Notes under the pieces: generated by a model
Seen by the model: only the letters and a program-made list of their open reading frames with translations
The model's database searches: none
What the model was told of the DNA's origin: nothing
Made by a program: the position numbers and the translations under genes
Assembly (NCBI GenBank): GCA_028622995.1
Contig: JAJQJQ010000030.1
Location: forward strand, 2,294,001-2,358,000
Direction of reading: 5' to 3'
Length of the DNA stretch: 64,000 nt
From: Panagrolaimus kolymaensis
Taxonomy: Eukaryota; Nematoda; Chromadorea; Rhabditida; Panagrolaimidae
Shown: positions 1 through 14,321 of the stretch, one piece after another
How the letters are laid out: every line of letters begins with the position of its first letter
Numbering within the stretch: position 1 is the stretch's first letter

Positions 1-3000
1 ATGCTTCAAGGCATTTTTGTTTTTTCCTAAAATTTTTAATAACTTTTTTTAAATAACTCGAGCAATGAAACTTAATGGTTAAGAAACGACACCAAATCGA
101 GGCTTTCTAAATACAAAATATTTATATAAATGCTTCAAGGCATTTTTGTTTTTTCCTAAAATTTTTAATAACATTTTTTAAATAACTCGAGCAATGAAAC
201 TTAATGGTTAAGAAACGACACCAAATCGAGGCTTTCTAAATACAAAATATTTATATAAATGCTTCAAGGCATTTTTGTTTTTTCCTAAAATTTTTAATAA
301 CATTTTTTAAATAACTCGAGCAATGAAACTTAATGGTTAAGAAACGACACCAAATCGAGGCTTTCTAAATACAAAATATTTATATAAATGCTTCAAGGCA
401 TTTTTGTTTTTTCCTAAAATTTTTAATAACATTTTTTAAATAACTCGAGCAATGAAACTTAATGGTTAAGAAACGACACCAAATCGAGGCTTTCTAAATA
501 CAAAATATTTATATAAATGCTTCAAGGCATTTTTGTTTTTTCCTAAAATTTTTAATAACATTTTTTAAATAACTCGAGCAATGAAACTCGATAGAAGTGA
601 AGCGACACCAAATCGAGGCTTTCTAAATACAAAATATTTATATAAATGCTTCAAGGCATTTTTGTTTTTTCCTCAAATTTTTAATAACATTTTTTAAATA
701 ACTCGAGCAATAAAACTCGATAGAAGTGAAGCGACACCAAATCGAAGCCTTCTAAATACAAAATATTTATATAAATGCTTCAAGACATTTTTGTTTTTTC
801 CTAAAATTTTTAATAACTTTTTTTAAATAACTCGAGCAATGAAACTTAATGGTTAAGAAACGACACCAAATCGAGGCTTTCTAAATACAAAATATTTATA
901 TAAATGCTTCAAGGCATTTTTGTTTTTTCCTAAAATTTTTAATAACATTTTTTAAATAACTCGAGCAATGAAACTTAATGGTTAAAAAACGACACCAAAT
1001 CGAGGCTTTCTAAATACAAAATATTTATATAAATGCTTCAAGGCATTTTTGTTTTTTCCTCAAATTTTTAATAACATTTTTTAAATAACTCGAGCAATGA
1101 AACTCGATAGAAGTGAAGCGACACCAAATCGAGGCTTTCTAAATACAAAATATTTATATAAATGCTTCAAGGCATTTTTGTTTTTTCCTCAAATTTTTAA
1201 TAACATTTTTTAAATAACTCGAGCAATAAAACTCGATGGTTAAGAAATGACACCAAATCGAGGCTTTCTAAATACAAAATATTTATATAAATGCTTCAAG
1301 GCATTTTTGTTTTTTCCTAAAATTTTTAATAACTTTTTTTAAATAACTCGAGCAATGAAACTTAATGGTTAAGAAACGACACCAAATCGAGGCTTTCTAA
1401 ATACAAAATATTTATATAAATGCTTCAAGGCATTTTTGTTTTTTCCTAAAATTTTTAATAACATTTTTTAAATAACTCGAGCAATGAAACTTAATGGTTA
1501 AGAAACGACACCAAATCGAGGCTTTCTAAATACAAAATATTTATATAAATGCTTCAAGGCATTTTTGTTTTTTCCTAAAATTTTTAATAACATTTTTTAA
1601 ATAACTCGAGCAATGAAACTCGATAGAAGTGAAGCGACACCAAATCGAGGCTTTCTAAATACAAAATATTTATATAAATGCTTCAAGGCATTTTTGTTTT
1701 TTCCTCAAATTTTTAATAACATTTTTTAAATAACTCGAGCAATGAAACTCGATAGAAGTGAAGCGACACCAAATCGAGGCTTTCTAAATACAAAATATTT
1801 ATATAAATGCTTCAAGGCATTTTTGTTTTTTCCTCAAATTTTTAATAACATTTTTTAAATAACTCGAGCAATAAAACTCGATGGTTAAGAAATGACACCA
1901 AATCGAGGCTTTCTAAATACAAAATATTTATATAAATGCTTCAAGGCATTTTTGTTTTTTCCTAAAATTTTTAATAACTTTTTTTAAATAACTCGAGCAA
2001 TGAAACTTAATGGTTAAGAAACGACACCAAATCGAGGCTTTCTAAATACAAAATATTTATATAAATGCTTCAAGGCATTTTTGTTTTTTCCTAAAATTTT
2101 TAATAACTTTTTTTAAATAACTCGAGCAATGAAACTTAATGGTTAAGAAACGACACCAAATCGAGGCTTTCTAAATACAAAATATTTATATAAATGCTTC
2201 AAGGCATTTTTGTTTTTTCCTCAAATTTTTAATAACATTTTTTAAATAACTCGAGCAATAAAACTCGATAGAAGTGAAGCGACACCAAATCGAAGCCTTC
2301 TAAATACAAAATATTTATATAAATGCTTCAAGGCATTTTTGTTTTTTCCTAAAATTTTTAATAACATTTTTTAAATAACTCGAGCAATGAAACTTAATGG
2401 TTAAGAAACGACACCAAATCGAGGCTTTCTAAATACAAAATATTTATATAAATGCTTCAAGGCATTTTTGTTTTTTCCTAAAATTTTTAATAACATTTTT
2501 TAAATAACTCGAGCAATAAAACTCGATAGAAGTGAAGCGACACCAAATCGAAGCCTTCTAAATACAAAATATTTATATAAATGCTTCAAGACATTTTTGT
2601 TTTTTCCTAAAATTTTTAATAACATTTTTTAAATAACTCGAGCAATGAAACTCGATAGAAGTGAAGCGACACCAAATCGAGGCTTTCTAAATACAAAATA
2701 TTTATATAAATGCTTCAAGGCATTTTTGTTTTTTCCTAAAATTTTTAATAACATTTTTTAAATAACTCGAGCAATGAAACTCGATAGAAGTGAAGCGACA
2801 CCAAATCGAGGCTTTCTAAATACAAAATATTTATATAAATGCTTCAAGGCATTTTTGTTTTTTCCTAAAATTTTTAATAACATTTTTTAAATAACTCGAG
2901 CAATGAAACTCGATAGAAGTGAAGCGACACCAAATCGAGGCTTTCTAAATACAAAATATTTATATAAATGCTTCAAGGCATTTTTGTTTTTTCCTCAAAT

Positions 3001-6000
3001 TTTTAATAACATTTTTTAAATAACTCGAGCAATAAAACTCGATAGAAGTGAAGCGACACCAAATCGAAGCCTTCTAAATACAAAATATTTATATAAATGC
3101 TTCAAGACATTTTTGTTTTTTCCTAAAATTTTTAATAACTTTTTTTAAATAACTCGAGCAATGAAACTTAATGGTTAAGAAACGACACCAAATCGAGGCT
3201 TTCTAAATACAAAATATTTATATAAATGCTTCAAGGCATTTTTGTTTTTTCCTAAAATTTTTAATAACATTTTTTAAATAACTCGAGCAATGAAACTTAA
3301 TGGTTAAGAAACGACACCAAATCGAGGCTTTCTAAATACAAAATATTTATATAAATGCTTCAAGGCATTTTTGTTTTTTCCTCAAATTTTTAATAACATT
3401 TTTTAAATAACTCGAGCAATAAAACTCGATAGAAGTGAAGCGACACCAAATCGAAGCCTTCTAAATACAAAATATTTATATAAATGCTTCAAGACATTTT
3501 TGTTTTTTCCTAAAATTTTTAATAACTTTTTTTAAATAACTCGAGCAATGAAACTTAATGGTTAAGAAACGACACCAAATCGAGGCTTTCTAAATACAAA
3601 ATATTTATATAAATGCTTCAAGGCATTTTTGTTTTTTCCTAAAATTTTTAATAACATTTTTTAAATAACTCGAGCAATGAAACTTAATGGTTAAGAAACG
3701 ACACCAAATCGAGGCTTTCTAAATACAAAATATTTATATAAATGCTTCAAGGCATTTTTGTTTTTTCCTCAAATTTTTAATAACATTTTTTAAATAACTC
3801 GAGCAATGAAACTCGATAGAAGTGAAGCGACACCAAATCGAGGCTTTCTAAATACAAAATATTTATATAAATGCTTCAAGGCATTTTTGTTTTTTCCTCA
3901 AATTTTTAATAACATTTTTTAAATAACTCGAGCAATAAAACTCGATAGAAGTGAAGCGACACCAAATCGAAGCCTTCTAAATACAAAATATTTATATAAA
4001 TGCTTCAAGACATTTTTGTTTTTTCCTAAAATTTTTAATAACTTTTTTTAAATAACTCGAGCAATGAAACTTAATGGTTAAGAAACGACACCAAATCGAG
4101 GCTTTCTAAATACAAAATATTTATATAAATGCTTCAAGGCATTTTTGTTTTTTCCTAAAATTTTTAATAACATTTTTTAAATAACTCGAGCAATGAAACT
4201 TAATGGTTAAGAAACGACACCAAATCGAGGCTTTCTAAATACAAAATATTTATATAAATGCTTCAAGGCATTTTTGTTTTTTCCTCAAATTTTTAATAAC
4301 ATTTTTTAAATAACTCGAGCAATGAAACTCGATAGAAGTGAAGCGACACCAAATCGAGGCTTTCTAAATACAAAATATTTATATAAATGCTTCAAGACAT
4401 TTTTGTTTTTTCCTAAAATTTTTAATAACATTTTTTAAATAACTCGAGCAATGAAACTTAATGGTTAAGAAACGACACCAAATCGAAGCCTTCTAAATAC
4501 AAAATATTTATATAAATGCTTCAAGACATTTTTGTTTTTTCCTAAAATTTTTAATAACATTTTTTAAATAACTCGAGCAATGAAACTTAATGGTTAAGAA
4601 ACGACACCAAATCGAGGCTTTCTAAATACAAAATATTTATATAAATGCTTCAAGGCATTTTTGTTTTTTCCTCAAATTTTTAATAACATTTTTTAAATAA
4701 CTCGAGCAATGAAACTCGATAGAAGTGAAGCGACACCAAATCGAGGCTTTCTAAATACAAAATATTTATATAAATGCTTCAAGGCATTTTTGTTTTTTCC
4801 TCAAATTTTTAATAACATTTTTTAAATAACTCGAGCAATAAAACTCGATAGAAGTGAAGCGACACCAAATCGAAGCCTTCTAAATACAAAATATTTATAT
4901 AAATGCTTCAAGACATTTTTGTTTTTTCCTAAAATTTTTAATAACTTTTTTTAAATAACTCGAGCAATGAAACTTAATGGTTAAGAAACGACACCAAATC
5001 GAGGCTTTCTAAATACAAAATATTTATATAAATGTTTCAAGGCATTTTTGTTTTTTCCTCAAATTTTTAATAACATTTTTTAAATAACTCGAGCAATGAA
5101 ACTTAATGGTTAAGAAACGACACCAAATCGAGGCTTTCTAAATACAAAATATTTATATAAATGCTTCAAGGCATTTTTGTTTTTTCCTCAAATTTTTAAT
5201 AACATTTTTTAAATAACTCGAGCAATGAAACTTAATGGTTAAGAAACGACACCAAATCGAGGCTTTCTAAATACAAAATATTTATATAAATGCTTCAAGG
5301 CATTTTTGTTTTTTCCTCAAATTTTTAATAACATTTTTTAAATAACTCGAGCAATGAAACTCGATAGAAGTGAAGCGACACCAAATCGAGGCTTTCTAAA
5401 TACAAAATATTTATATAAATGCTTCAAGGCATTTTTGTTTTTTCCTCAAATTTTTAATAACATTTTTTAAATAACTCGAGCAATAAAACTCGATAGAAGT
5501 GAAGCGACACCAAATCGAGGCTTTCTAAATACAAAATATTTATATAAATGCTTCAAGACATTTTTGTTTTTTCCTAAAATTTTTAATAACTTTTTTTAAA
5601 TAACTCGAGCAATGAAACTTAATGGTTAAGAAACGACACCAAATCGAGGCTTTCTAAATACAAAATATTTATATAAATGCTTCAAGGCATTTTTGTTTTT
5701 TCCTAAAATTTTTAATAACATTTTTTAAATAACTCGAGCAATGAAACTTAATGGTTAAGAAACGACACCAAATCGAGGCTTTCTAAATACAAAATATTTA
5801 TATAAATGCTTCAAGGCATTTTTGTTTTTTCCTCAAATTTTTAATAACATTTTTTAAATAACTCGAGCAATGAAACTCGATAGAAGTGAAGCGACACCAA
5901 ATCGAGGCTTTCTAAATACAAAATATTTATATAAATGCTTCAAGGCATTTTTGTTTTTTCCTCAAATTTTTAATAACATTTTTTAAATAACTCGAGCAAT

Positions 6001-9000
6001 AAAACTCGATGGTTAAGAAATGACACCAAATCGAGGCTTTCTAAATACAAAATATTTATATAAATGCTTCAAGGCATTTTTGTTTTTTCCTAAAATTTTT
6101 AATAACTTTTTTTAAATAACTCGAGCAATGAAACTTAATGGTTAAGAAACGACACCAAATCGAGGCTTTCTAAATACAAAATATTTATATAAATGCTTCA
6201 AGGCATTTTTGTTTTTTCCTAAAATTTTTAATAACATTTTTTAAATAACTCGAGCAATGAAACTTAATGGTTAAGAAACGACACCAAATCGAGGCTTTCT
6301 AAATACAAAATATTTATATAAATGCTTCAAGGCATTTTTGTTTTTTCCTAAAATTTTTAATAACATTTTTTAAATAACTCGAGCAATGAAACTCGATAGA
6401 AGTGAAGCGACACCAAATCGAGGCTTTCTAAATACAAAATATTTATATAAATGCTTCAAGGCATTTTTGTTTTTTCCTCAAATTTTTAATAACATTTTTT
6501 AAATAACTCGAGCAATAAAACTCGATAGAAGTGAAGCGACACCAAATCGAAGCCTTCTAAATACAAAATATTTATATAAATGCTTCAAGACATTTTTGTT
6601 TTTTCCTAAAATTTTTAATAACATTTTTTAAATAACTCGAGCAATGAAACTTAATGGTTAAGAAACGACACCAAATCGAGGCTTTCTAAATACAAAATAT
6701 TTATATAAATGCTTCAAGGCATTTTTGTTTTTTCCTAAAATTTTTAATAACATTTTTTAAATAACTCGAGCAATAAAACTCGATAGAAGTGAAGCGACAC
6801 CAAATCGAAGCCTTCTAAATACAAAATATTTATATAAATGCTTCAAGACATTTTTGTTTTTTCCTAAAATTTTTAATAACATTTTTTAAATAACTCGAGC
6901 AATGAAACTCGATAGAAGTGAAGCGACACCAAATCGAGGCTTTCTAAATACAAAATATTTATATAAATGCTTCAAGGCATTTTTGTTTTTTCCTAAAATT
7001 TTTAATAACATTTTTTAAATAACTCGAGCAATGAAACTCGATAGAAGTGAAGCGACACCAAATCGAGGCTTTCTAAATACAAAATATTTATATAAATGCT
7101 TCAAGGCATTTTTGTTTTTTCCTAAAATTTTTAATAACATTTTTTAAATAACTCGAGCAATGAAACTCGATAGAAGTGAAGCGACACCAAATCGAGGCTT
7201 TCTAAATACAAAATATTTATATAAATGCTTCAAGGCATTTTTGTTTTTTCCTCAAATTTTTAATAACATTTTTTAAATAACTCGAGCAATAAAACTCGAT
7301 AGAAGTGAAGCGACACCAAATCGAAGCCTTCTAAATACAAAATATTTATATAAATGCTTCAAGACATTTTTGTTTTTTCCTAAAATTTTTAATAACATTT
7401 TTTAAATAACTCGAGCAATGAAACTTAATGGTTAAGAAACGACACCAAATCGAGGCTTTCTAAATACAAAATATTTATATAAATGCTTCAAGGCATTTTT
7501 GTTTTTTCCTCAAATTTTTAATAACATTTTTTAAATAACTCGAGCAATAAAACTCGATAGAAGTGAAGCGACACCAAATCGAAGCCTTCTAAATACAAAA
7601 TATTTATATAAATGCTTCAAGACATTTTTGTTTTTTCCTAAAATTTTTAATAACATTTTTTAAATAACTAGAGCAATGAAACATAATGGTTAAGAAACGA
7701 CACCAAATCGAGGCTTTCTAAATACAAAATATTTATATAAATGCTTCAAGGCATTTTTGTTTTTTCCTCAAATTTTTAATAACATTTTTTCAATAACTCG
7801 AGCAATAAAACTCGATGGTTAAGAAACGACACCAAATCGAGGCTTTCTAAATACAAAATATTTATATAAATGCTTCAAGGCATTTTTGTTTTTTCCTCAA
7901 ATTTTTAATAACATTTTTTAAATAACTCGAGCAATAAAACTCGATGGTTAAGAAACGACACCAAATCGAGGCTTTCTAAATACAAAATATTTATATAAAT
8001 GCTTCAAGGCATTTTTGTTTTTTCCTAAAATTTTTAATAACATTTTTTAAATAACTCGAGCAATGAAACTCGATAGAAGTGAAGCGACACCAAATCGAGG
8101 CTTTCTAAATACAAAATATTTATATAAATGCTTCAAGGCATTTTTGTTTTTTCCTCAAATTTTTAACAACATTTTTTAAATAACTCGAGCAATAAAACTC
8201 GATGGTTAAGAAACGACACCAAATCGAGGCTTTCTAAATACAAAATATTTATATAAATGCTTCAAGGCATTTTTGTTTTTTCCTCAAATTTTTAATAACA
8301 TTTTTTAAATAACTCGAGCAATAAAACTCGATGGTTAAGAAACGACACCAAATCGAGGCTTTCTAAATACAAAATATTTATATAAATGCTTCAAGGCATT
8401 TTTGTTTTTTCCTAAAATTTTTAATAACATTTTTTAAATAACTCGAGCAATGAAACTCGATAGAAGTGAAGCGACACCAAATCGAGGCTTTCTAAATACA
8501 AAATATTTATATAAATGCTTCAAGGCATTTTTGTTTTTTCCTCAAATTTTTAATAACATTTTTTAAATAACTCGAGCAATGAAACTCGATAGAAGTGAAG
8601 CGACACCAAATCGAAGACTTCTAAATACAAAATATTTATATAAATGCTTCAAGGCATTTTTGTTTTTTCCTCAAATTTTTAATAACATTTTTTAAATAAC
8701 TCGAGCAATAAAACTCGATGGTTAAGAAACGACACCAAATCGAGGCTTTCTAAATACAAAATATTTATATAAATGCTTCAAGGCATTTTTGTTTTTTCCT
8801 CAAATTTTTAATAACATTTTTTAAATAACTCGAGCAATAAAACTCGATAGAAGTGAAGCGACACCAAATCGAAGACTTCTAAATACAAAATATTTATATA
8901 AATGCTTCAAGACATTTTTGTTTTTTCCTAAAATTTTTAATAACATTATTTAAATAACTCGAGCAATGAAACTTAATGGTTAAGAAACGACACCAAATCG

Positions 9001-10191
9001 AGGCTTTCTAAATACAAAATATTTATATAAATGCTTCAAGGCATTTTTGTTTTTTCCTAAAATTTTTAATAACATTATTTAAATAACTCGAGCAATGAAA
9101 CTTAATGGTTAAGAAACGACACCAAATCGAGGCTTTCTAAATACAAAATATTTATATAAATGCTTCAAGGCATTTTTGTTTTTTCCTCAAATTTTTAATA
9201 ACATTTTTTAAATAACTCGAGCAATAAAACTCGATGGTTAAGAAACGACACCAAATCGAGGCTTTCTAAATACAAAATATTTATATAAATGCTTCAAGGC
9301 ATTTTTGTTTTTTCCTAAAATTTTTAATAACATTTTTTAAATAACTCGAGCAATGAAACTCGATAGAAGTGAAGCGACACCAAATCGAGGCTTTCTAAAT
9401 ACAAAATATTTATATAAATGCTTCAAGGCATTTTTGTTTTTTCCTAAAATTTTTAATAACATTTTTTAAATAACTCGAGCAATGAAACTCGATAGAAGTG
9501 AAGCGACACCAAATCGAGGCTTTCTAAATACAAAATATTTATATAAATGCTTCAAGGCATTTTTGTTTTTTCCTCAAATTTTTAATAACATTTTTTAAAT
9601 AACTCGAGCAATAAAACTCGATGGTTAAGAAACGACACCAAATCGAGGCTTTCTAAATACAAAATATTTATATAAATGCTTCAAGGCATTTTTGTTTTTT
9701 CCTAAAATTTTTAATAACATTTTTTAAATAACTCGAGCAATGAAACTTAATGGTTAAGAAACGACACCAAATCGAGGCTTTCTAAATACAAAATATTTAT
9801 ATAAATGCTTCAAGGCATTTTTGTTTTTTCCTAAAATTTTTAATAACATTTTTTAAATAACTCGAGCAATAAAACTCGATGGTTAAGAAACGACACCAAA
9901 TCGAGGCTTTCTAAATAAAAAATATTTATATAAATGCTTCAAGGCATTTTTGTTTTTTCCTAAAATTTTTAATAACATTTTTTAAAGAACTCGAGCAATA
10001 AAACTCGATAGAAGTGAAGCGACACCAAATCGAAGCCTTCTAAATACAAAATATTTATATAAATGCTTCAAGGCATTTTTGTTTTTTCCTAAAATTTTTA
10101 ATAACATTTTTTAAATAACTCGAGCAATGAAACTCGATAGAAGTGAAGCGACACCAAATCGAGGCCTTCTAAATACAATAAATTAAACGTA
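1..10191. repeat. 129-bp satellite array, 79 tandem units
   Basis: Head-to-tail repeat whose unit begins ATGCTTCAAGGCATTTTTG and recurs every 129 bases. Unit starts checked along the array (1, 130, 259, 5032, 7612, 10063) all fit 1+129n, and 79 x 129 = 10191, so I see no net insertion or deletion. Units differ by linked substitutions: CCTAAAA or CCTCAAA, AACTTTTTTT or AACATTTTTT, CAATGAAAC or CAATAAAAC, TTAATGGTTAAG or TCGATAGAAGTG, and CGAGGCTTTC or CGAAGCCTTC. Ordered variants form blocks of four to five units that recur. No long ORF exists in any frame. The window starts exactly on a unit boundary, so the array may continue upstream. The unit is not recognised; satellite DNA or a heterochromatic block is likely. 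Confidence 0.98.
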
Positions 10192-11004
10192 ATGCTTATT
10201 TTAAAAATATCCTTGAAAATTAATGGAAAAACAACTGTGTTTCACGAAGATAATTTTCAATTGGTAAATGAATTTCCTCAAAAATTATGGATTACTGATC
10301 TATTTAAAGTTCAAAATTGTTATTTTGAAACTTTAGTTGACTTATCTTTGAAAATACATGCTAGCGATATCATCGAATTTGATTTTTCTAATTCAAGCAT
10401 CCCCTATGAAATTTATTTAAAACTAACATCTTCAAAAAATTTGAAAAAAGTTACCCTTAGAAAAGTGAGCATGAAAGATTTTGATGGGGAAAGAGTTAAA
10501 TTGGAAGATATGGTCAAACTTTGCCCGAATATCGAAGAATTTTACTTGTAAGTTTATAAGTAATTTTTTCTTGGAAGTTGCAAAGGTTTCGAAAACTTTG
10601 TAAAAATCAGATTTATTAATAATTAATTTTTATAGATCTCAAAGCAACCCTTCCATTTTTACAAATGAAACTGCTCAAAACTTAGTTGGCTTTCCCAAAT
10701 TGAATAAACTTAAAAAGTTTACTTTACGTTAAATTCCTGGAAATTTTAATTACCAAACATTTGTGGAATTTGTTGAGGTAAATATATTATTTTCTTGGAA
10801 TAAAAAACCATATTCAAAAAAAATTTGTTTTAGAATCACAAAGAATCAGATTTTTATCTTTCGTTTGATGAGATGATTCCTGCCCAAATCAAACAAGATA
10901 TTAGAACTTTTTTCGGAGGCGTTCGTGAAGATGTAAATGATTGTTCTTTAAATGTTAGATTTGGCTGGAGTTTAGTTGTTAATTTGGGAAGAATGGATAT
11001 TTAA
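10192..11004 (+). pseudogene. 3' part of an F-box/LRR-like gene with an in-frame stop
   Basis: Three exons can be read: 10192-10547, 10636-10777 and 10834-11004, with GT-AG introns and a continuous frame except for TAA at 10730-10732. The exon order, leucine-rich spacing and the pattern (ETAQNL...FPKLNKLKKF, then F..FVE) match exons 2 and 3 of the intact minus-strand gene at 29403-30465, so the two are paralogues. The N-terminal part of that paralogue (the FSLPSNIIYYMA region) is missing here; satellite DNA occupies the place where it would lie. The ATG at 10192 is in register with the satellite unit start and may be fortuitous. It is either a truncated pseudogene or a gene ending at 10732. 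Confidence 0.7.
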
Positions 11005-14000
11005 TAATTCATAAAATTTGAATTTTTTTCCTTCTGTTTTATTTTTTTTGGTTTTTTTTTTTGCATGTTTTTTTTCTGTAATAAAAATTTTCCATATAAA
11101 AAACATAAAAACAAAATTTTGTTCGTCTTTTTTTTTCCAAAATTTAATTTACATTCAATTTTTTTTGGTGGAAAGAAAAAAAGAGACCACTTGTTTTTTA
11201 TTTTTCCATTGCAAAAAAAAAGAGGAAGAAAGAAGTGCCAACTGTCTGTCTGCCTTGCCATTCTTCTTTCTCTTTAGAGTTGCTTTTGCATTTTTAAAAA
11301 ATAGTTTTTTAGCTGCTGCAGACTTTTTAAAGAAAAATAAAATAATCAATAGTTTTTTTTTTACTTTTTTTCTTCTCTCTTTCGTGTGGACGCTACTGGA
11401 CTTTGAAATATTTTCTTATTTATTGTTTGAAATTAACCACCAAAATGAATTTACTTATAACTAATGTAAGATTCTTTGAATTTTTTAAATACTAATTATA
11501 AATTTAACATTTTTTTGTAAAGCTTACTCATTTGTTTTGTTTTTCGATTTCTTTGAGAAAATGCTATCGTTTTTTTCCTACTTTATTGAGAAAAAGAAAC
11601 CCTGTTTTTTTCTTTATTTAATTATTGCTTCTTAATGCTTAATTTGAGAATGTGGCATCTATTTGTTTTTGGAGATAAAACTTTAAAAGGGTTGCCGAGT
11701 CATAGATTTTTAGATTCGCAATTTTACCTTTCTTTTGCATCATTGAAATATCTATTACATTTTTTTCGCCACTGATCAAACAAAAAAGTCTATAATTTTA
11801 TCTCAACAAATTCGTTTTCTTCTTTTCAAAATTATTTTTTAATCAATCAATCTAATTTTTTATCCTTATTTCTTTTTCACGCTAATTAAAAACCAATAAT
11901 CAATTTCGAAAAACAAGAAATTTCACTGCCGCCGCGCAAAAATAAAACGAAAAAAGAGATCCGCTTATTTTTATTTTAAATTCTCGCGTTTCATTTCTTT
12001 GGTCAAAAACCTTTCTTTTTCTCTTTCTTTGGCGCGCTCATTTATGTATTTATTTAATTTTCACTTTTTTTTTCAAATAAACATAAAAATAATCCCTTTT
12101 CGACAGCAAAGCTTCTTTTTTTCTGTCTTTTTGGTCTGCTTTGTTTTTAGCTTATTTGATTTCATTGATTTTAAAATATTTTTTTTAAACAAGTTCTTTA
12201 ATTCTTTCTTAGATTTTTCGATGAACGTTGGCTAATATTTATTTTAAACAAAAAAATTTCGATGAGAAAATTTGGTGTAATCATTGCATCATTCATTTCC
12301 TTTTTTTTACATATATTTATTTTTAGTTAACGAATCTGACTAAATAAATTTAAGTGTAAAAACGAATAATTTTTCTTGGCTATTTTTTTTGTTTGTTTTT
12401 AGAGGTCTTTCTCTTATTACAGAAATACTTTTATCTTTGCTTGCTTTATTTAATAAATCTAATTTTGGGATATTTTTATGAGACTCGAAAACTTATAAGT
12501 TTTCCAAATTTATATATGAAAAATAAAAGTTATAAAAAAGAGTAAAAAAAAGTTGCACAAATTGTAGCACTTTTTCCCCACAAAATAATTTACTTTTTTT
12601 CGTTGCGAAATTTTTGGATATTTTAGAAAAAATTTTAATTCTTAAATATTTCATTAATATATTTTTTTTAAGTCTCAAAATATTTATTAAAACAAATAAA
12701 CTACAAACCATCCTTTTCTCATCCAACTAACCAAGGGGTAAACAAAAACAACTGTTTTTTAAGTCACTATTTTCCCGTCTGAAAAATATGCATTAGTTTC
12801 TAGTTTATATTTTGTGTATTTTGTTACTGCCCTCTCTTTCTCTTTTCCCTTCTAATTTTCTTCATTGCTAAGAAGAAATAATGACAGCCAAAAGAAAAAA
12901 CAAACTAAAAAAAATGAAATTACGTCAAATTTCAAAAAAAAAATGTAGCAATCAAAAACAGCGCACAACAAAAGCGTGTTTTTATCATCAAAGTTGCTTT
13001 CACAACAAAATCAAAAGAAAAAAATGTCACCTTTTTCGTTTCATATAAAAGCTTCCATAAAAAGTTATATTTTATTTAGAAGTTTGAAAATTAAGTAAAG
13101 TTTTTAAAGATAAGATTTTTCTTTTAAATGGAATTAATTTTTGTTAATCGATCCATGACCCCCGAAAGCGATAAAAAAAAATGAAAAAAAACGGTGGCGG
13201 TCTTGATCTTTAAGGAAACGAAAATAATAAAAAACTTGAATCTTTTTTTCTTTTTTTGGAAGAAAAGTAAATTAATAGTTTCCGGTTTAAATCTTTTACT
13301 ACCCTTTTTGAACAGATGTTAAAGAAATGGCCAGATTTTTTTTATTATCAATTGTGGAATTTTTTTTATTACTTTTTTGATTTCTGTTGCATTCTTTTTT
13401 TTTTCTACTCAATCATCGATTCATGTGTTTCTTTCTTTGATTTTTTTAATGCTTTCCTTGAAACAAAAACTTTTACACGTTTTTTTATTTCTTTTTTTGT
13501 CATTTCTTATCAGATTATTTTTTGTATATTTGGCCAAAGGTTAGATTATTTATTGTTATTTTTTTCTGATCGAATTTTTTTTTGAATTTATGGTTTTGGA
13601 GAAAAAATTTTTACATCGAAATAATTTTTTCTCTGTCGTCTCAACCCTTTGATTTTAAAGATTCGAATACAGACATTTCACCTTTTTGCAATCTTTTTTG
13701 TCTGTTAGCCTAAAAAAATATTGCCTAGACTAAAAACATTTTAAAACACAACAAAAAAGCGTTTCACACCAAAATCATCATTCTTTTTTATTTCTCAGCA
13801 CAATTTTCTTTTCTTTGGTGTGTGAGTGTTTATTGCTGCACATGCTCACAACAGACTGCCTTCCTTGCCTGCTTTGCTTGGGTTGTGGCTGACCGCAAGA
13901 AAGCGAAGACGCACATAAAAAAAAAAGAATTTTTTGTTTGAAGGAAGCTCCCGCCTTTGATAATAGTGATGGTGATGATTTTTTCCTTCCCTAAAAACAT

Positions 14001-14321
14001 CACTAAAATAAAATAGTTTGTGTATATTAAGAAGAAAGAAAAAGAAGTGAGAAAAAAAGGCAGGCGTGGCCTAAAAAAATTTTTTTTTAAATGATAGATA
14101 TTTAGGGTTAAATAGGAAGCTTGATTTTGAGAACATATCTGTCAAAAAAAGCTTTCTCACAATCGAAAAAAAAATTCTTGTAAATTTCTCAATATTTTTG
14201 CTGTTGATCGTGTGCTTTTAACCATGTCTCGCTTCCACTATTTTTTAAATCAAAATTTAAACCCTCCATTTTTTAGATTAAATTTTTATTTAAACTTCGA
14301 AATTTAAAATTATTAAGAACA
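11005..14321. other. AT-rich intergenic stretch with no gene seen
   Basis: Homopolymer-rich A/T sequence. The open frames present (for example 11018-11464 and 13316-13585) are runs of Phe, Lys and Leu from T or A tracts and overlap one another on both strands. None has splice sites or residue patterns that look coding. No RNA gene was recognised. The part next to 14321 presumably holds the promoter of the cystathionine gamma-lyase gene. Confidence 0.6.

Noticed and set aside
1..10191. CRISPR array
   Set aside because: Units are contiguous 129-bp repeats without unique spacers and the genome is eukaryotic.
11018..11464. 148-codon open frame in the region before the cth gene
   Set aside because: Made of T-tract codons (Phe, Leu, Ser) with a mirror frame on the other strand; no splice or domain pattern.
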